64,000 bases of DNA from NCBI GenBank assembly GCA_037443425.1, contig JBBIOI010000004.1, forward strand, positions 1 to 64,000, in the 5' to 3' direction. Position 1 is the first letter of the stretch. Each line of letters begins with the position of its first letter. The notes under the pieces are model-generated. The model worked only from the letters and a program-made list of their open reading frames with translations. It was not told the DNA's origin and searched no databases. The position numbers and the translations under genes are program-made. Below, piece by piece: positions 32,889 through 41,180 of this stretch. This stretch comes from JBBIOI01 sp037443425. GTDB taxonomy: Bacteria > Desulfobacterota > BSN033 > UBA1163.

Positions 32889-33686
32889 TTAACCCTCAAG
32901 TCTTCCTTCCCTAAAATCCTTAAGATAATTCCTGCAAAAGGGATCACGACCAAGGATTAGATCTGTTGCCTTAATAGTTGACATAAGCTTTTTATCCACT
33001 GGATCAATAATTGCTGCCGAAAGACCGGCCTTCATTAAAAGTGTTAATAATGTCCTGTTTATTAGATGGCGTTTTGGAAGGGAAAAGGATATATTAGAAA
33101 GCCCACATATAGTTTTGACTCCTGGTAATTCATTTTGAATCCTTTCTATAGATTGAATTGCAATCAATCCTGCCTTCTGATTTACACTTATTGCCTGGAT
33201 TGATGGATCAAGATATATATTATCTCTTTTAATGCCTATGGCCTCGAGATTCTTTACCAATTTATGGGCATTTTCTAATATCTGATCCACATCCTTTGCT
33301 AAACCTCTTTCATCCATGCAGAGTCCGATTACTTCGCAATCCCTGTTTTGGATTACCTTTGCCATTTCTTCAAAACGATTCTTTTCTGCGGTTATTGAAT
33401 TAATCATGGGTTTCTCTTTGACCTTTTCAAGCGCCTTTTCGATACAGAGGGGATCTGTAGTGTCGATTGAAAGTCTTACAGGAAAGGCACCTTGAATAGT
33501 ATCAATAAGCCAGAGAAGGTCATTAAGCTCAGAGCCAAACCTCGAACCTGCGTTTACATCAATTATATGAGCGCCTCCATCAAGTTGAGCTTTAACCTCT
33601 TCAAGAATAAAATTTGCATCCCTTTTCTCAACAGCTTCATCTATCTGTTTTCGACTTGTATTTATCCTTTCTCCTACGATTAGCAT
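32889..33686 (-). CDS. Pterin-binding methyltransferase (MeTr/AcsE-like)
   Basis: 265 aa. Dihydropteroate-synthase-like barrel: VGERINTSRKQIDEA, DGGAHIIDVNAG, VRLSIDTTDP, NSITAEKN, IYLDPSIQAISVNQ and CGLSNISFSLPKRHLINRTLL. This is the methyltetrahydrofolate:corrinoid methyltransferase type of the Wood-Ljungdahl pathway, also used as the second methyltransferase in O-demethylation systems. No corrinoid protein is encoded nearby. It is 33 bases upstream of the OYE gene. Its presence in an aromatic operon could mean handling of methyl groups from substrates. Confidence 0.87.
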   Translation of the reverse strand: MLIVGERINTSRKQIDEAVEKRDANFILEEVKAQLDGGAHIIDVNAGSRFGSELNDLLWLIDTIQGAFPVRLSIDTTDPLCIEKALEKVKEKPMINSITAEKNRFEEMAKVIQNRDCEVIGLCMDERGLAKDVDQILENAHKLVKNLEAIGIKRDNIYLDPSIQAISVNQKAGLIAIQSIERIQNELPGVKTICGLSNISFSLPKRHLINRTLLTLLMKAGLSAAIIDPVDKKLMSTIKATDLILGRDPFCRNYLKDFREGRLEG

Positions 33687-33814
33687 CTTTTTTCTCCTTA
33701 AATCATTGTTTAGAAGGTTTAAGCAGATTCATAATGCACTGACTGTTACACATTTCCCACAAAGGGGAAGATATTAAAGATTAATGTGTGAGGGGTTTCA
33801 TCACCAAATTTATT

Positions 33815-34591
33815 TTACTTTCCTTTGAAAAATGGTTTTCTTTTTTCTAAAAATGCCAGTATTCCCTCCTCTGCATCTTCTGATTTAGAAACCCTATCGT
33901 ATTCTTCTAATTCAAGCCTTAATCCATCATCGATTTTTAGTTCTATGCCTTGATTAATTGCCCTTTTACAGGCCTTAAGGGCAAAAGGTCCATTTTGAGA
34001 AATTCGATTAGCCAATTTTTGGGCCTCATTCATTAAATCCTCTTCTTTTACAACCATTTCAATGAGTCCAAATTGATAGGCCTGGTTTGCAGTAATTGTT
34101 TCACCACTAAAAATCATATACTTAGACCTTCCCATACCAATTAATCGAGGAAGAATTTGAGTACCTCCGTATCCAGGCATTAGTCCCAATCTTGTCTCCG
34201 GAAGACCAAACCGCGCATTTTCGGATGCAATCCTAATATCACATGCCATTGCAAGTTCACACCCTCCACCTAATGCATAACCATTTATTGCAGCAATAAA
34301 AATCTTACTCGAGTTTCTAATCTTTGAAAACACCTCTTGATTTCTTCTTATCATTTCACTCCTATTTTTTCCCGCATCTTTAATCTCTAAAATATCAGCC
34401 CCTGCAGCAAATGCCTTTTTGCCCGCTCCTGTAATGACGATAACAATAATTTCATCCTCTCTTTCAAGCTCATCAAATATTTGATCAAGCCTCATTATAA
34501 TATTCTGATTCAGGGCATTAAGCGACTTTTCTCTATTTATTGTAATATAGGCAACTGCCCCTTCCTTTCTTAAAATAACCTCTCCGCTCAA
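33815..34591 (-). CDS. Enoyl-CoA hydratase (crotonase family)
   Basis: 258 aa. Oxyanion loops GAGKKAFAAGADI and GYALGGGCELAMACDIRIAS, with the Glu of GGGCE and that of FGLPETRLGLMPGYGGTQ as the two catalytic acids of short-chain enoyl-CoA hydratase. C-terminal AFLEKRKPFFKGK. The start is TTG (complement of 34589-34591), preceded by GGGAGG at 6 bases; no ATG fits. It hydrates trans-2-enoyl-CoA (for example crotonyl- or pimelyl-derived) and heads the minus-strand cluster, with a 128-base gap before the methyltransferase gene. Confidence 0.9.
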   Translation of the reverse strand: MSGEVILRKEGAVAYITINREKSLNALNQNIIMRLDQIFDELEREDEIIVIVITGAGKKAFAAGADILEIKDAGKNRSEMIRRNQEVFSKIRNSSKIFIAAINGYALGGGCELAMACDIRIASENARFGLPETRLGLMPGYGGTQILPRLIGMGRSKYMIFSGETITANQAYQFGLIEMVVKEEDLMNEAQKLANRISQNGPFALKACKRAINQGIELKIDDGLRLELEEYDRVSKSEDAEEGILAFLEKRKPFFKGK

Positions 34592-34720
34592 CCTAAGCCT
34601 CCCGAATCAAGATTGGCATGGCATTTATAACATAAATTGTTTTTCATTCCAAGATGTAATCTATTAAATAATCTATTAAATATTGTTTTTTCATTTACTC
34701 TTCTAACTACTTTAGTAAAA

Positions 34721-34869
34721 GTCATTGCGAGCACTCCGCACTTGATGCGGGGGTGCGTGGCAATCCGACGAAGTCGTTGCGAGGCCGTAGGCTGTGGCAA
34801 TCTCGTAGATTCCTCACTCTGCTCGGAATGACAATTTTAGAGATTACTTCGGCTTTGCCTCGCAATGAC
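34721..34869. repeat. R2 repeat, longest copy
   Basis: 149 bp beginning GTCATTGCGAGC and ending CCTCGCAATGAC, i.e. with inverted ends. Internal landmarks are GCGTGGCAATCCG, GTCGTTGCGAGG, GTGGCAATCTCG, CTCGGAATGAC and GAGATTACTTCGG. It lies in the 692-base gap between the divergent crotonase and padE-type genes. 34592-34720 hold nothing recognisable. Confidence 0.8.
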
Positions 34870-34906
34870 AGTCTTGAATTGTTCGATTTATATAAGAGTT
34901 GAAGCA

Positions 34907-34985
34907 GTCATTCCTGCGAAGGCAGGAATCCAGGGAAAAGAAACACATTAAAAAACAGCTGGATTCCCGTTTTCACGGGAATGAC
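34907..34985. repeat. Paired inverted GTCATTCC / GGAATGAC repeat (family R3)
   Basis: GTCATTCCTGCGAAGGCAGG followed by AATCCAG on the left, and CTGGATTCCCGTTTTCACGG ending GAATGAC on the right. Each half is a small hairpin and the halves are inverted relative to each other across 20-odd bases. This type of palindromic repeat is common in many bacterial genomes. 34986-35229 are AT-rich without a recognised feature. Confidence 0.8.
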
Positions 34986-35229
34986 GCAGATGAGGGTAGA
35001 GATTAAATTATTCTTTTGAATAAGTATAGTATAGAGATAAGCCAATGGTACATAATTTGTCACGGGGAAAAATATCCCTTAAATATCGTTTTGTCACTTA
35101 GCCATCTGACCCCTAAAGAAATGCAAAATTTTTTATTTCAATTTATAAGTTTTATTAGTCATTTCAAGCATCTAAAGAGTAGAGGGCAGTCTCATAAACA
35201 TTTATATTGCTTTAGCTCTGTTTTTCAGT

Positions 35230-35258
35230 TTGACAATCTCAAGATAATTAAGTTAATT
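35230..35258 (+). promoter_or_regulatory. Candidate sigma-70 promoter of the pad-type operon
   Basis: TTGACA (35230-35235), 17-base spacer, TTAATT (35253-35258), about 25 bases ahead of the first start codon. Perfect -35, weak -10. Another possible -10 (TATAGT near 35027) lies further upstream. Confidence 0.45.
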
Positions 35259-35283
35259 TTAAAAATGACCAAAAGGAAAATTT

Positions 35284-35838
35284 ATGAAAGAGATTCGTTT
35301 TCATGGCAGGGGAGGCCAAGGAACTGTTTTGGCCTCTGTTATTCTTGTCAAGGCTTTCACAAAAGAGAATAAATATTCAAGTGCAATTCCGTATTTTGGA
35401 TTTGAGAGGAGAGGCGCTCCAGTAACAGCCTTCCTTAGATTCGATGAAAAACCTATACGCGAAAAGACACAGATATACTCACCTGATTGTGTGGTTGTAA
35501 TGGATCCTGCATTAAAAAGATCACAGGATATTTATCAAGGGTTAAAGGAAGGGAGTATCTTAATTTTAAACACAAGAAAATCAATAAATGAGTTGAATAT
35601 CCCTTCTTCTGTTTATAAATTGGGATTTGTTGATGCAATCAGTTTATCCATGGAGATATTGGGCTCTCCCATTACAAATAGTTGTATGTTAGGGGCTTTT
35701 GCAGCAACAACAGGATGGTTAAGAATCGAATCGATACTGCAGAGCATTAGAGAGACATGGCCAGGAGAGATGGGAGAGAAGAATGTTAGGGCAGCAGAGG
35801 CAGGATATCAGAATACAAAAATTATACAGTTGCGGTAA
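35284..35838 (+). CDS. padE: 2-oxoacid oxidoreductase gamma subunit, phenylglyoxylate dehydrogenase PadE-type
   Basis: 184 aa. HGRGGQGTVLASVILVKAF is the start typical of the gamma chain of pyruvate:ferredoxin oxidoreductase-family enzymes; PYFGFERRGAPVTAFLRFDEKPI and NSCMLGAFAATTGWL follow. First of five contiguous genes in the order gamma-delta-alpha-flavoprotein-beta. That is the order of padEFGHI, which converts phenylglyoxylate, CoA and NAD to benzoyl-CoA, CO2 and NADH. Shine-Dalgarno AAAGGAAAA fits the ATG. The pyruvate or another 2-oxoacid cannot be excluded from this subunit alone. Confidence 0.85.
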   Translation: MKEIRFHGRGGQGTVLASVILVKAFTKENKYSSAIPYFGFERRGAPVTAFLRFDEKPIREKTQIYSPDCVVVMDPALKRSQDIYQGLKEGSILILNTRKSINELNIPSSVYKLGFVDAISLSMEILGSPITNSCMLGAFAATTGWLRIESILQSIRETWPGEMGEKNVRAAEAGYQNTKIIQLR

Positions 35839-35845
35839 AGGTTAA

Positions 35846-36106
35846 ATGGAGAAGAAGCAATTTTTATGTCCCAAGGGGACAGAATTATATATCGTAAATA
35901 CTGGAGAGTGGAGGGCTGAAAGACCTGTAACTGACCCTAAAAAGTGTGTTCGATGTGCAACATGCTGGCTCTACTGTCCAACACAATCTATTAGAGATTA
36001 TAAAACACATTTTGGTGCAGACCTCCAGTTTTGTAAGGGCTGTGGTATATGTGCTGTCGAGTGTCCACGGCATGCAATACATATGGTATTAGAGGTAGAG
36101 GATTAG
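35846..36106 (+). CDS. padF: 2-oxoacid oxidoreductase delta subunit (two [4Fe-4S] ferredoxin), PadF-type
   Basis: 86 aa ferredoxin-like chain with two cluster motifs, CVRCATCWLYCP and CKGCGICAVECP (about residues 32-80), as in the delta subunit of four-chain 2-oxoacid:ferredoxin oxidoreductases. It transfers electrons from the TPP centre. 7 bases after the gamma gene and 3 bases before alpha. Confidence 0.87.
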   Translation: MEKKQFLCPKGTELYIVNTGEWRAERPVTDPKKCVRCATCWLYCPTQSIRDYKTHFGADLQFCKGCGICAVECPRHAIHMVLEVED

Positions 36107-36109
36107 GCG

Positions 36110-37282
36110 ATGGAAGAGATCATGGTGGTAGATGGGAATAAGGCTGCTGCAATCGGTGCTTTACTTTCAAGGCCAATGATAGTTGCAGCCTATCCTATAA
36201 CTCCTCAGACCCCGCTTGTAGAATATCTTTCGCAATTTATAGCAGATGGTCTTTTAGATGCTGATCTTGTTGAGGTTGAGGGTGAACACTCGGCCCTGAG
36301 TGTACTTCATGGTGCTTCCCTTGCAGGTGGAAGGGTTTTTACAGGGACCTCAGGTCAAGGGCTTGCCTTTATGTATGAGCCCTACGTCCGTACTGCTCCT
36401 CTTAGATTGCCAATTGTTATGGTTATCGCAACGCGCGATGGTATAAGCCCTCAATGCGTATGGGGTGGTCAGCAGGATGCCATTGGTGTAAGGGATGCAG
36501 GGTGGATTCAGTTCTATGTAGAAAATAATCAGGAGATACTCGATACAATAATTATGGCCTATCGTATTGCTGAAGACCCTGAAGTTTTACTTCCTGTAAA
36601 TGTATGTTATGATGGTTTCTTTCTTTCACATATGACAGAGGTAGTAAGGGTTCCTGATCAGAGAATCGTTGATCAGTTTCTCCCTCCATATCATCCTACA
36701 CATGTAAAACTTGATCCAGAGACACCAATGTCAGTTGATCCACTGACCCCAGGTCTTCTGTTCACAAAATACAGGAGAGGTCATATAGAGGCACAGGAAA
36801 AGGCAAAACTTGTAATTGATAGAGTTGATAATGAGTTTGGTAAACTATTTGGACGATCTTATGGAGGGTTGATAGAGAATTATCGAATGGATGAGGCAGA
36901 TATCGCAATTATTGCAATGGGAAGTCCTTGCGGGACGGCAAAGGTTTCAGTGGATCGGTGGAGAGAAAGAGGTATAAAGGTCGGGTTAGTTAAGATCCGC
37001 ACTCTTAGACCATTTCCAAAAGAAAGGTTAAGAGATTCTCTCAAGGATGTGAAGGCCATTGGTGTTATAGATAAGAACGTCTGTTTTGGTTGGGGAACTG
37101 GTGTTTTACATATGGAATTAGCTTCAGCCTTGAGGGGGTTAAACATACCGATTTTAGACTTTATTGGAGGTCTTGGAGGATCAGATATCACGTTCGAATA
37201 TTTTGATATGGTTGTTAATAAAACTCTTGAGGCAGTTGAGGGAGAAGTAGAGAAAGAAATCTACTGGCTTGGACTGGATTGA
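36110..37282 (+). CDS. padG: 2-oxoacid oxidoreductase alpha subunit, PadG-type
   Basis: 390 aa. DGNKAAAIGALLSRPMIVAAYPITPQTP, EVEGEHSALSVLHGASLAGGRVFTGTSGQGL and RDGISPQCVWGGQQDAIGVRDAGW are alpha-chain motifs of the PFOR family (TPP and substrate site). It is followed by the usual transketolase C-terminal-like domain (AIIAMGSPCGTAK). Its length (about 43 kDa) agrees with the alpha chain of phenylglyoxylate dehydrogenase. It lies between the delta and flavoprotein genes. Confidence 0.87.
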   Translation: MEEIMVVDGNKAAAIGALLSRPMIVAAYPITPQTPLVEYLSQFIADGLLDADLVEVEGEHSALSVLHGASLAGGRVFTGTSGQGLAFMYEPYVRTAPLRLPIVMVIATRDGISPQCVWGGQQDAIGVRDAGWIQFYVENNQEILDTIIMAYRIAEDPEVLLPVNVCYDGFFLSHMTEVVRVPDQRIVDQFLPPYHPTHVKLDPETPMSVDPLTPGLLFTKYRRGHIEAQEKAKLVIDRVDNEFGKLFGRSYGGLIENYRMDEADIAIIAMGSPCGTAKVSVDRWRERGIKVGLVKIRTLRPFPKERLRDSLKDVKAIGVIDKNVCFGWGTGVLHMELASALRGLNIPILDFIGGLGGSDITFEYFDMVVNKTLEAVEGEVEKEIYWLGLD

Positions 37283-37289
37283 GAGGGTT

Positions 37290-38543
37290 ATGGAAAAGAA
37301 AAGGTTTGTAATTATTGGTTCAGGTCCTGCAGGAATAAGCGCAGCAAAGATTATTGCAAGGAGAGATACCGAATCAGAGATTACGATTATCGGGAAAGAA
37401 TCCTATCCTCCATATTCTCCAACCATACTACCATATTTCGTCTCAGGAAAGATAGATGCGAGAAAGATTTTTCTTCTGAGAAGAGAAGAGTTTAAAGAGT
37501 TTAATATCAATTTGATTTTGGGAAACGGTGTTTCTTCGATCTCGCCAGTGGAGCAGAAGGTATTTCTTGAAGATGGAACTTCTATTTCATTTGATCGCTT
37601 AATCATTGCAAATGGTGGGAAACCAATTATCCCGGATATAAAAGGCCTTAAAGAATCGAAACCTCTGGTCCTAAGGACTATTGATGATGCAAAAATTTTG
37701 AAGAAAAAGGCTCAGTTTTTTAAAAAGGCAATTGTTTTAGGCGCTGGATTGATAGGAATGCAGACAACCCAGGCCCTTTCAGAAATGGGTATCTCTGTTT
37801 GGGTTATAGAAATGATGGATCAAGTTCTACCTGGATATTTTGATAAGGATGAATCCTCTATGATTCAAAAGGTTTATGAATCACATAAGGTAAAGTTTTT
37901 AATTTCTACAAGCATAGAGGAAGTTGAATTTAAAAAGGATGAATATGTTGTGTCACTAAAAGATGGGAGTAAGCTTAACGCCCATCTTCTCCTTGTTGCT
38001 ACAGGGGTCTCTCCAAATATAGAACTATTGAAAGGTTCGGGTATCGAGATGGATAGAGGGGTTCTGGTTGATAATGCAATGAGGACCAATATTCCAAATA
38101 TCTTTGCTGCGGGTGATATTACGCAGGCAGAAGGATTCTTCGGTGAAGGAAAACTCAACCAACCAATTCTTATTCATGCTATAGATCAAGGGAGGCTTGC
38201 AGGTCAGAGTGCCTTAGGTGAAGAGATATCCTATGAGGGAAATATCTCAATGAATCTTTTCCACTTTTTCGACAATAAGGCTGTCTCTATAGGAATGACA
38301 AGACCTGATTCTCGAGACGGTTATAGTATTCATAAAATCTATAATCCTCGAAAGAGGGAGTATATTAAATTCGTTTTTAATGAGACAGGTCTTGTAGGTG
38401 TTGTGGGGATAAATATTCCCATCGATCCAGGGATTCTTCTTCAGTTAATAAGAAGAAGGATACCAATAATTAAAGATAGAAAAGAATTTATTAAAAAACC
38501 CTTAGAAGTCGGAAGGAAGTTGATGTGTCAAAATTGGAGATAA
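37290..38543 (+). CDS. padH: FAD/NAD-dependent oxidoreductase subunit, PadH-type
   Basis: 417 aa. FAD motif IIGSGPAGISAAKII, NAD motif VLGAGLIGMQTTQALSEMG and second FAD motif IFAAGDITQ. The position of the redox cysteine of NADH-oxidase/CoA-disulfide reductases is filled by PYSPTILPYF, so it should only relay electrons between flavin and NAD. A flavoprotein inserted between alpha and beta genes is the hallmark of phenylglyoxylate:NAD oxidoreductase and explains NAD use. The frame reaches back to a TTG at 37269, but ATG 37290 follows GAGAGGG and gives the usual N terminus. It overlaps the beta gene by 19 bases. Confidence 0.87.
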   Translation: MEKKRFVIIGSGPAGISAAKIIARRDTESEITIIGKESYPPYSPTILPYFVSGKIDARKIFLLRREEFKEFNINLILGNGVSSISPVEQKVFLEDGTSISFDRLIIANGGKPIIPDIKGLKESKPLVLRTIDDAKILKKKAQFFKKAIVLGAGLIGMQTTQALSEMGISVWVIEMMDQVLPGYFDKDESSMIQKVYESHKVKFLISTSIEEVEFKKDEYVVSLKDGSKLNAHLLLVATGVSPNIELLKGSGIEMDRGVLVDNAMRTNIPNIFAAGDITQAEGFFGEGKLNQPILIHAIDQGRLAGQSALGEEISYEGNISMNLFHFFDNKAVSIGMTRPDSRDGYSIHKIYNPRKREYIKFVFNETGLVGVVGINIPIDPGILLQLIRRRIPIIKDRKEFIKKPLEVGRKLMCQNWR

Positions 38544-39859
38544 ATTCAGAAGCCGTCTACAATCAGCTGGCTATATATCCTGAAAGGTGTAATAACTGTC
38601 TCGATTGTGAGAAAGTCTGTTCGCGTATCAAGACAGGCAAACAAGACGGGACAAGTTCAAGGATAAAGACGATAAAAGATCTTAAAGATAGATTCTATGG
38701 GCCTGTTGTATGTTTACAGTGTAATGATCCTGATTGTTTGAATATCTGCCCATCTGGCGCAATTTATAAAGATCGTGAGACTGGTATTGTCTTGGTTGAT
38801 GAAAACCGTTGTGTTAAATGTTTGCTCTGTACACTGGCTTGTCCGTATTCAGGGATATTTTATTCAAAAAAAGAAGGAAAGGTAGTAAAATGCGATCTTT
38901 GCAGTTGTGATCCTGAGTGTGTAAAGGTATGTAAGCCTGGTGCGATTAAATATCTTAGAAGTGCAGAGATTTATAAGGCATGGGCAAAGAGGGAAGATCT
39001 TTTTTCTCCAGGGCTTTCTGCCTGCATGGGTTGTAATTCGGAATTGATTATAAGATTCTCACTTAGGATTCTTGGCAAAAATACTATACTTGCAACTCCT
39101 CCTGGTTGCATCCCTGGATTTGGGGCAGTTGGATACTCTGATACAACAGGTGCAAAGGTTCCGGTATTTCATCCATTATTAACCAATACAGCATCAATGC
39201 TTGCAGGTATAAAACGGTATTACAGAAAGATAGGAAGAGATGTAAACGTTGTTGCGTTTGCTGGTGATGGAGGAACCGCAGATGTTGGTTTCCAATCACT
39301 TTCAGGATCAGCCGAGAGGGGAGAGAATATCATCTATATCTGTGTAGATAATGAAGGATATATGAACACGGGCATCCAGCGAAGTGGTACAACGCCTTTT
39401 GGTGCCTGGACAACAACGACTCCAGTTGGTAAGATTAAAAGAGGAAAGAACCGGGAAGGAAAGAATCTTCCAATGATTATGATTATGCATGGAGCTCCTT
39501 ATGTTGCAACAGCAAGCACAGCATTTCTTGACGATTATGAAATGAAACTGAGAAAGGCAATGAATGTAAAGGATGGATTAGCTTATATACATATATTTTC
39601 TCCATGCCCTACGGGCTGGCGTTTCCAACCTGACAAGACTATTGAAGTGAGTCGACGAGCTGTTGAGACGAACTTCTTTCCTTTATGGGAATATGAAAAA
39701 GGGAGATTTAGATTTACATATCCTGTCGATAATCCCAGGCCTGTTGAAGAATACCTTCAGATGGTAGGGAAATATTCTCACCTTTCAAAAGACCAGATAA
39801 GAAGGATTAAAAAGATCATCGAAGAGAGAATAACACTGTTAAAAAAGATCGGGTCATAA
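38525..39859 (+). CDS. padI: 2-oxoacid oxidoreductase beta subunit with polyferredoxin extension, PadI-type
   Basis: 444 aa. The N-terminal 150 residues hold a DmsB-like set of Cys motifs (CNNCLDCEKVC, CLQCNDPDCLNIC, CVKCLLCTLACP, CDLCSCDPECVKVC), enough for about four [4Fe-4S] clusters. The TPP domain of the PFOR beta chain follows (CMGCNSELIIRF, ATPPGCIPGFG, AFAGDGGTADVG...N, GIQRSGTTPFGAWTTTTPVG). The ferredoxin extension, about 50 kDa in all, fits the large beta chain of phenylglyoxylate dehydrogenase rather than ordinary pyruvate:ferredoxin oxidoreductase. GTG start with GGAAGGAAG ahead, overlapping padH by 19 bases. Confidence 0.86.
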   Translation: MSKLEINSEAVYNQLAIYPERCNNCLDCEKVCSRIKTGKQDGTSSRIKTIKDLKDRFYGPVVCLQCNDPDCLNICPSGAIYKDRETGIVLVDENRCVKCLLCTLACPYSGIFYSKKEGKVVKCDLCSCDPECVKVCKPGAIKYLRSAEIYKAWAKREDLFSPGLSACMGCNSELIIRFSLRILGKNTILATPPGCIPGFGAVGYSDTTGAKVPVFHPLLTNTASMLAGIKRYYRKIGRDVNVVAFAGDGGTADVGFQSLSGSAERGENIIYICVDNEGYMNTGIQRSGTTPFGAWTTTTPVGKIKRGKNREGKNLPMIMIMHGAPYVATASTAFLDDYEMKLRKAMNVKDGLAYIHIFSPCPTGWRFQPDKTIEVSRRAVETNFFPLWEYEKGRFRFTYPVDNPRPVEEYLQMVGKYSHLSKDQIRRIKKIIEERITLLKKIGS

Positions 39860-39937
39860 TAATCTTTTAAGTTTAAATTTTACCTTAATCTTTTTTGCCA
39901 TACCTTTATTTAAATTTATTTCAGGGAGGTGTGAGAT

Positions 39938-40462
39938 ATGACCAATAAATACTTAATCAGATCAATCCTTATTTCATTTTCCATTTTTATTATTCTGTCT
40001 GGATGTGTAACACCTGTTATGGTTGTAAAAGAACCACCTTTAAAGATTGAGGGCTTCCTGAGTGCCAAGTGGGGTTATTCTGTTGAAGAATGTAAGAGGG
40101 CAATAGAAAAAGATGGGAATAAGTGGTTTGAGGATAAAACAGAAAAACCACCTTATGCAATTTATGCACATGGATTCTATTTTGGTTCAAAAGCTATATT
40201 CAGCTATTTTTTTACACCAAAATCTAAGAAACTTTATAGAGTGGATGTTACCTATGATGATTTAAATCTTTATGCTAAGTTAAAAGATAACCTGATTGGC
40301 AATCTTAAAGAGCCTTACTATTCAGAGAAAGATTTAGTTCACTGGTCATGGAGGGATAAAAGTTTGGTGATACTTCAAAGAAATCATGAAAATATCCAGA
40401 TAAGTTATTCAAACGGTCCATTACTGGAACTAAACAGGGAAGAAGGAGGTTTAGAGAAATAG
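39938..40462 (+). CDS. Putative lipoprotein of unknown function
   Basis: 174 aa. Signal sequence of about 22 residues ending in a lipobox (IILSGC), so lipid-anchored in the envelope. The rest (GFLSAKWGYSVEECKRAIEKDG, then beta-rich text) resembles small proteins that measure a hydrophilic region and has no recognised catalytic motif. Shine-Dalgarno GGGAGGTG. 31 bases ahead of the next exported protein, probably one operon. Confidence 0.75.
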   Translation: MTNKYLIRSILISFSIFIILSGCVTPVMVVKEPPLKIEGFLSAKWGYSVEECKRAIEKDGNKWFEDKTEKPPYAIYAHGFYFGSKAIFSYFFTPKSKKLYRVDVTYDDLNLYAKLKDNLIGNLKEPYYSEKDLVHWSWRDKSLVILQRNHENIQISYSNGPLLELNREEGGLEK

Positions 40463-40493
40463 ACACGGAAATATAAGTAAAGGAGAGTGATCT

Positions 40494-41165
40494 ATGATTA
40501 AAAAGCCAATTTTATTGATTATTTTAATCCTTGTTATTTCGTTTTCCATCCAGGGTTTCATAAAGGATTTTGAGATTAAAAAAGGAGAATTAACTTTCAA
40601 TAATCCTCCGTTTACTGTTAAGTTACCTTCTCAATTATATTTAATCCATTCATTCTCTCAGGATTTTCCTTCTGAGAATTCACGGACGCGTGCATATATT
40701 TTCGTAAAGGAGAAAAATCGAGAGGTTGAAGAATTATTAATCATTCAGATAGCAGATAGAACAAATCCTCAGGCAGGTCCAATCACAGTTCCACCACTTA
40801 AACCATATACCGATAAAAGAATGTATATTAGGGGAAAAGAAATAAAGGATGGAATAGAGGTAAGTTATATGATACAGCTTATGGCTTGGAACCCTGATAC
40901 GCCTGCATTTAAACCGATTTTTAAAAAAGGGATCAATATAGGTCATAAATGGGCATTACAAGGACAATTTCTTTTTATATATCAGGGAGATCATGTTGTT
41001 TCATTTCGATATTCTAAAAGTATAGATTCATTTGGAGTAAAAGTATCTGATGATGGGAAAGATTGGGAAAAGGATAGACTTAAAGGGAATGAAAAGGAGA
41101 TTTACGAAAATTTTAAAAAAATTTTTAATGAGATGATAAGGGTTCTCATTATAAAGAATCCATGA
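40494..41165 (+). CDS. Exported protein of unknown function
   Basis: 223 aa with an N-terminal hydrophobic signal or anchor (ILLIILILVISFSIQGFI, about 5-22) and a beta-rich remainder without known domain. Shine-Dalgarno AAAGGAGAG. Convergent with the flavin reductase gene (15-base gap). Confidence 0.7.
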   Translation: MIKKPILLIILILVISFSIQGFIKDFEIKKGELTFNNPPFTVKLPSQLYLIHSFSQDFPSENSRTRAYIFVKEKNREVEELLIIQIADRTNPQAGPITVPPLKPYTDKRMYIRGKEIKDGIEVSYMIQLMAWNPDTPAFKPIFKKGINIGHKWALQGQFLFIYQGDHVVSFRYSKSIDSFGVKVSDDGKDWEKDRLKGNEKEIYENFKKIFNEMIRVLIIKNP

Positions 41166-41180
41166 TTTTATAAAAGGATT

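Noticed and set aside
34588..34800. Minus-strand 70-codon frame with CYKCH, resembling a haem-binding motif
   Set aside because: Most of it is translation of the R2 repeat and the motif sits in the leader of the crotonase gene; there is no signal peptide or cytochrome context.
35016..35372. Plus-strand 118-codon frame overlapping the start of padE
   Set aside because: No Shine-Dalgarno, unusual composition, and it runs out of frame into the well-supported padE gene.
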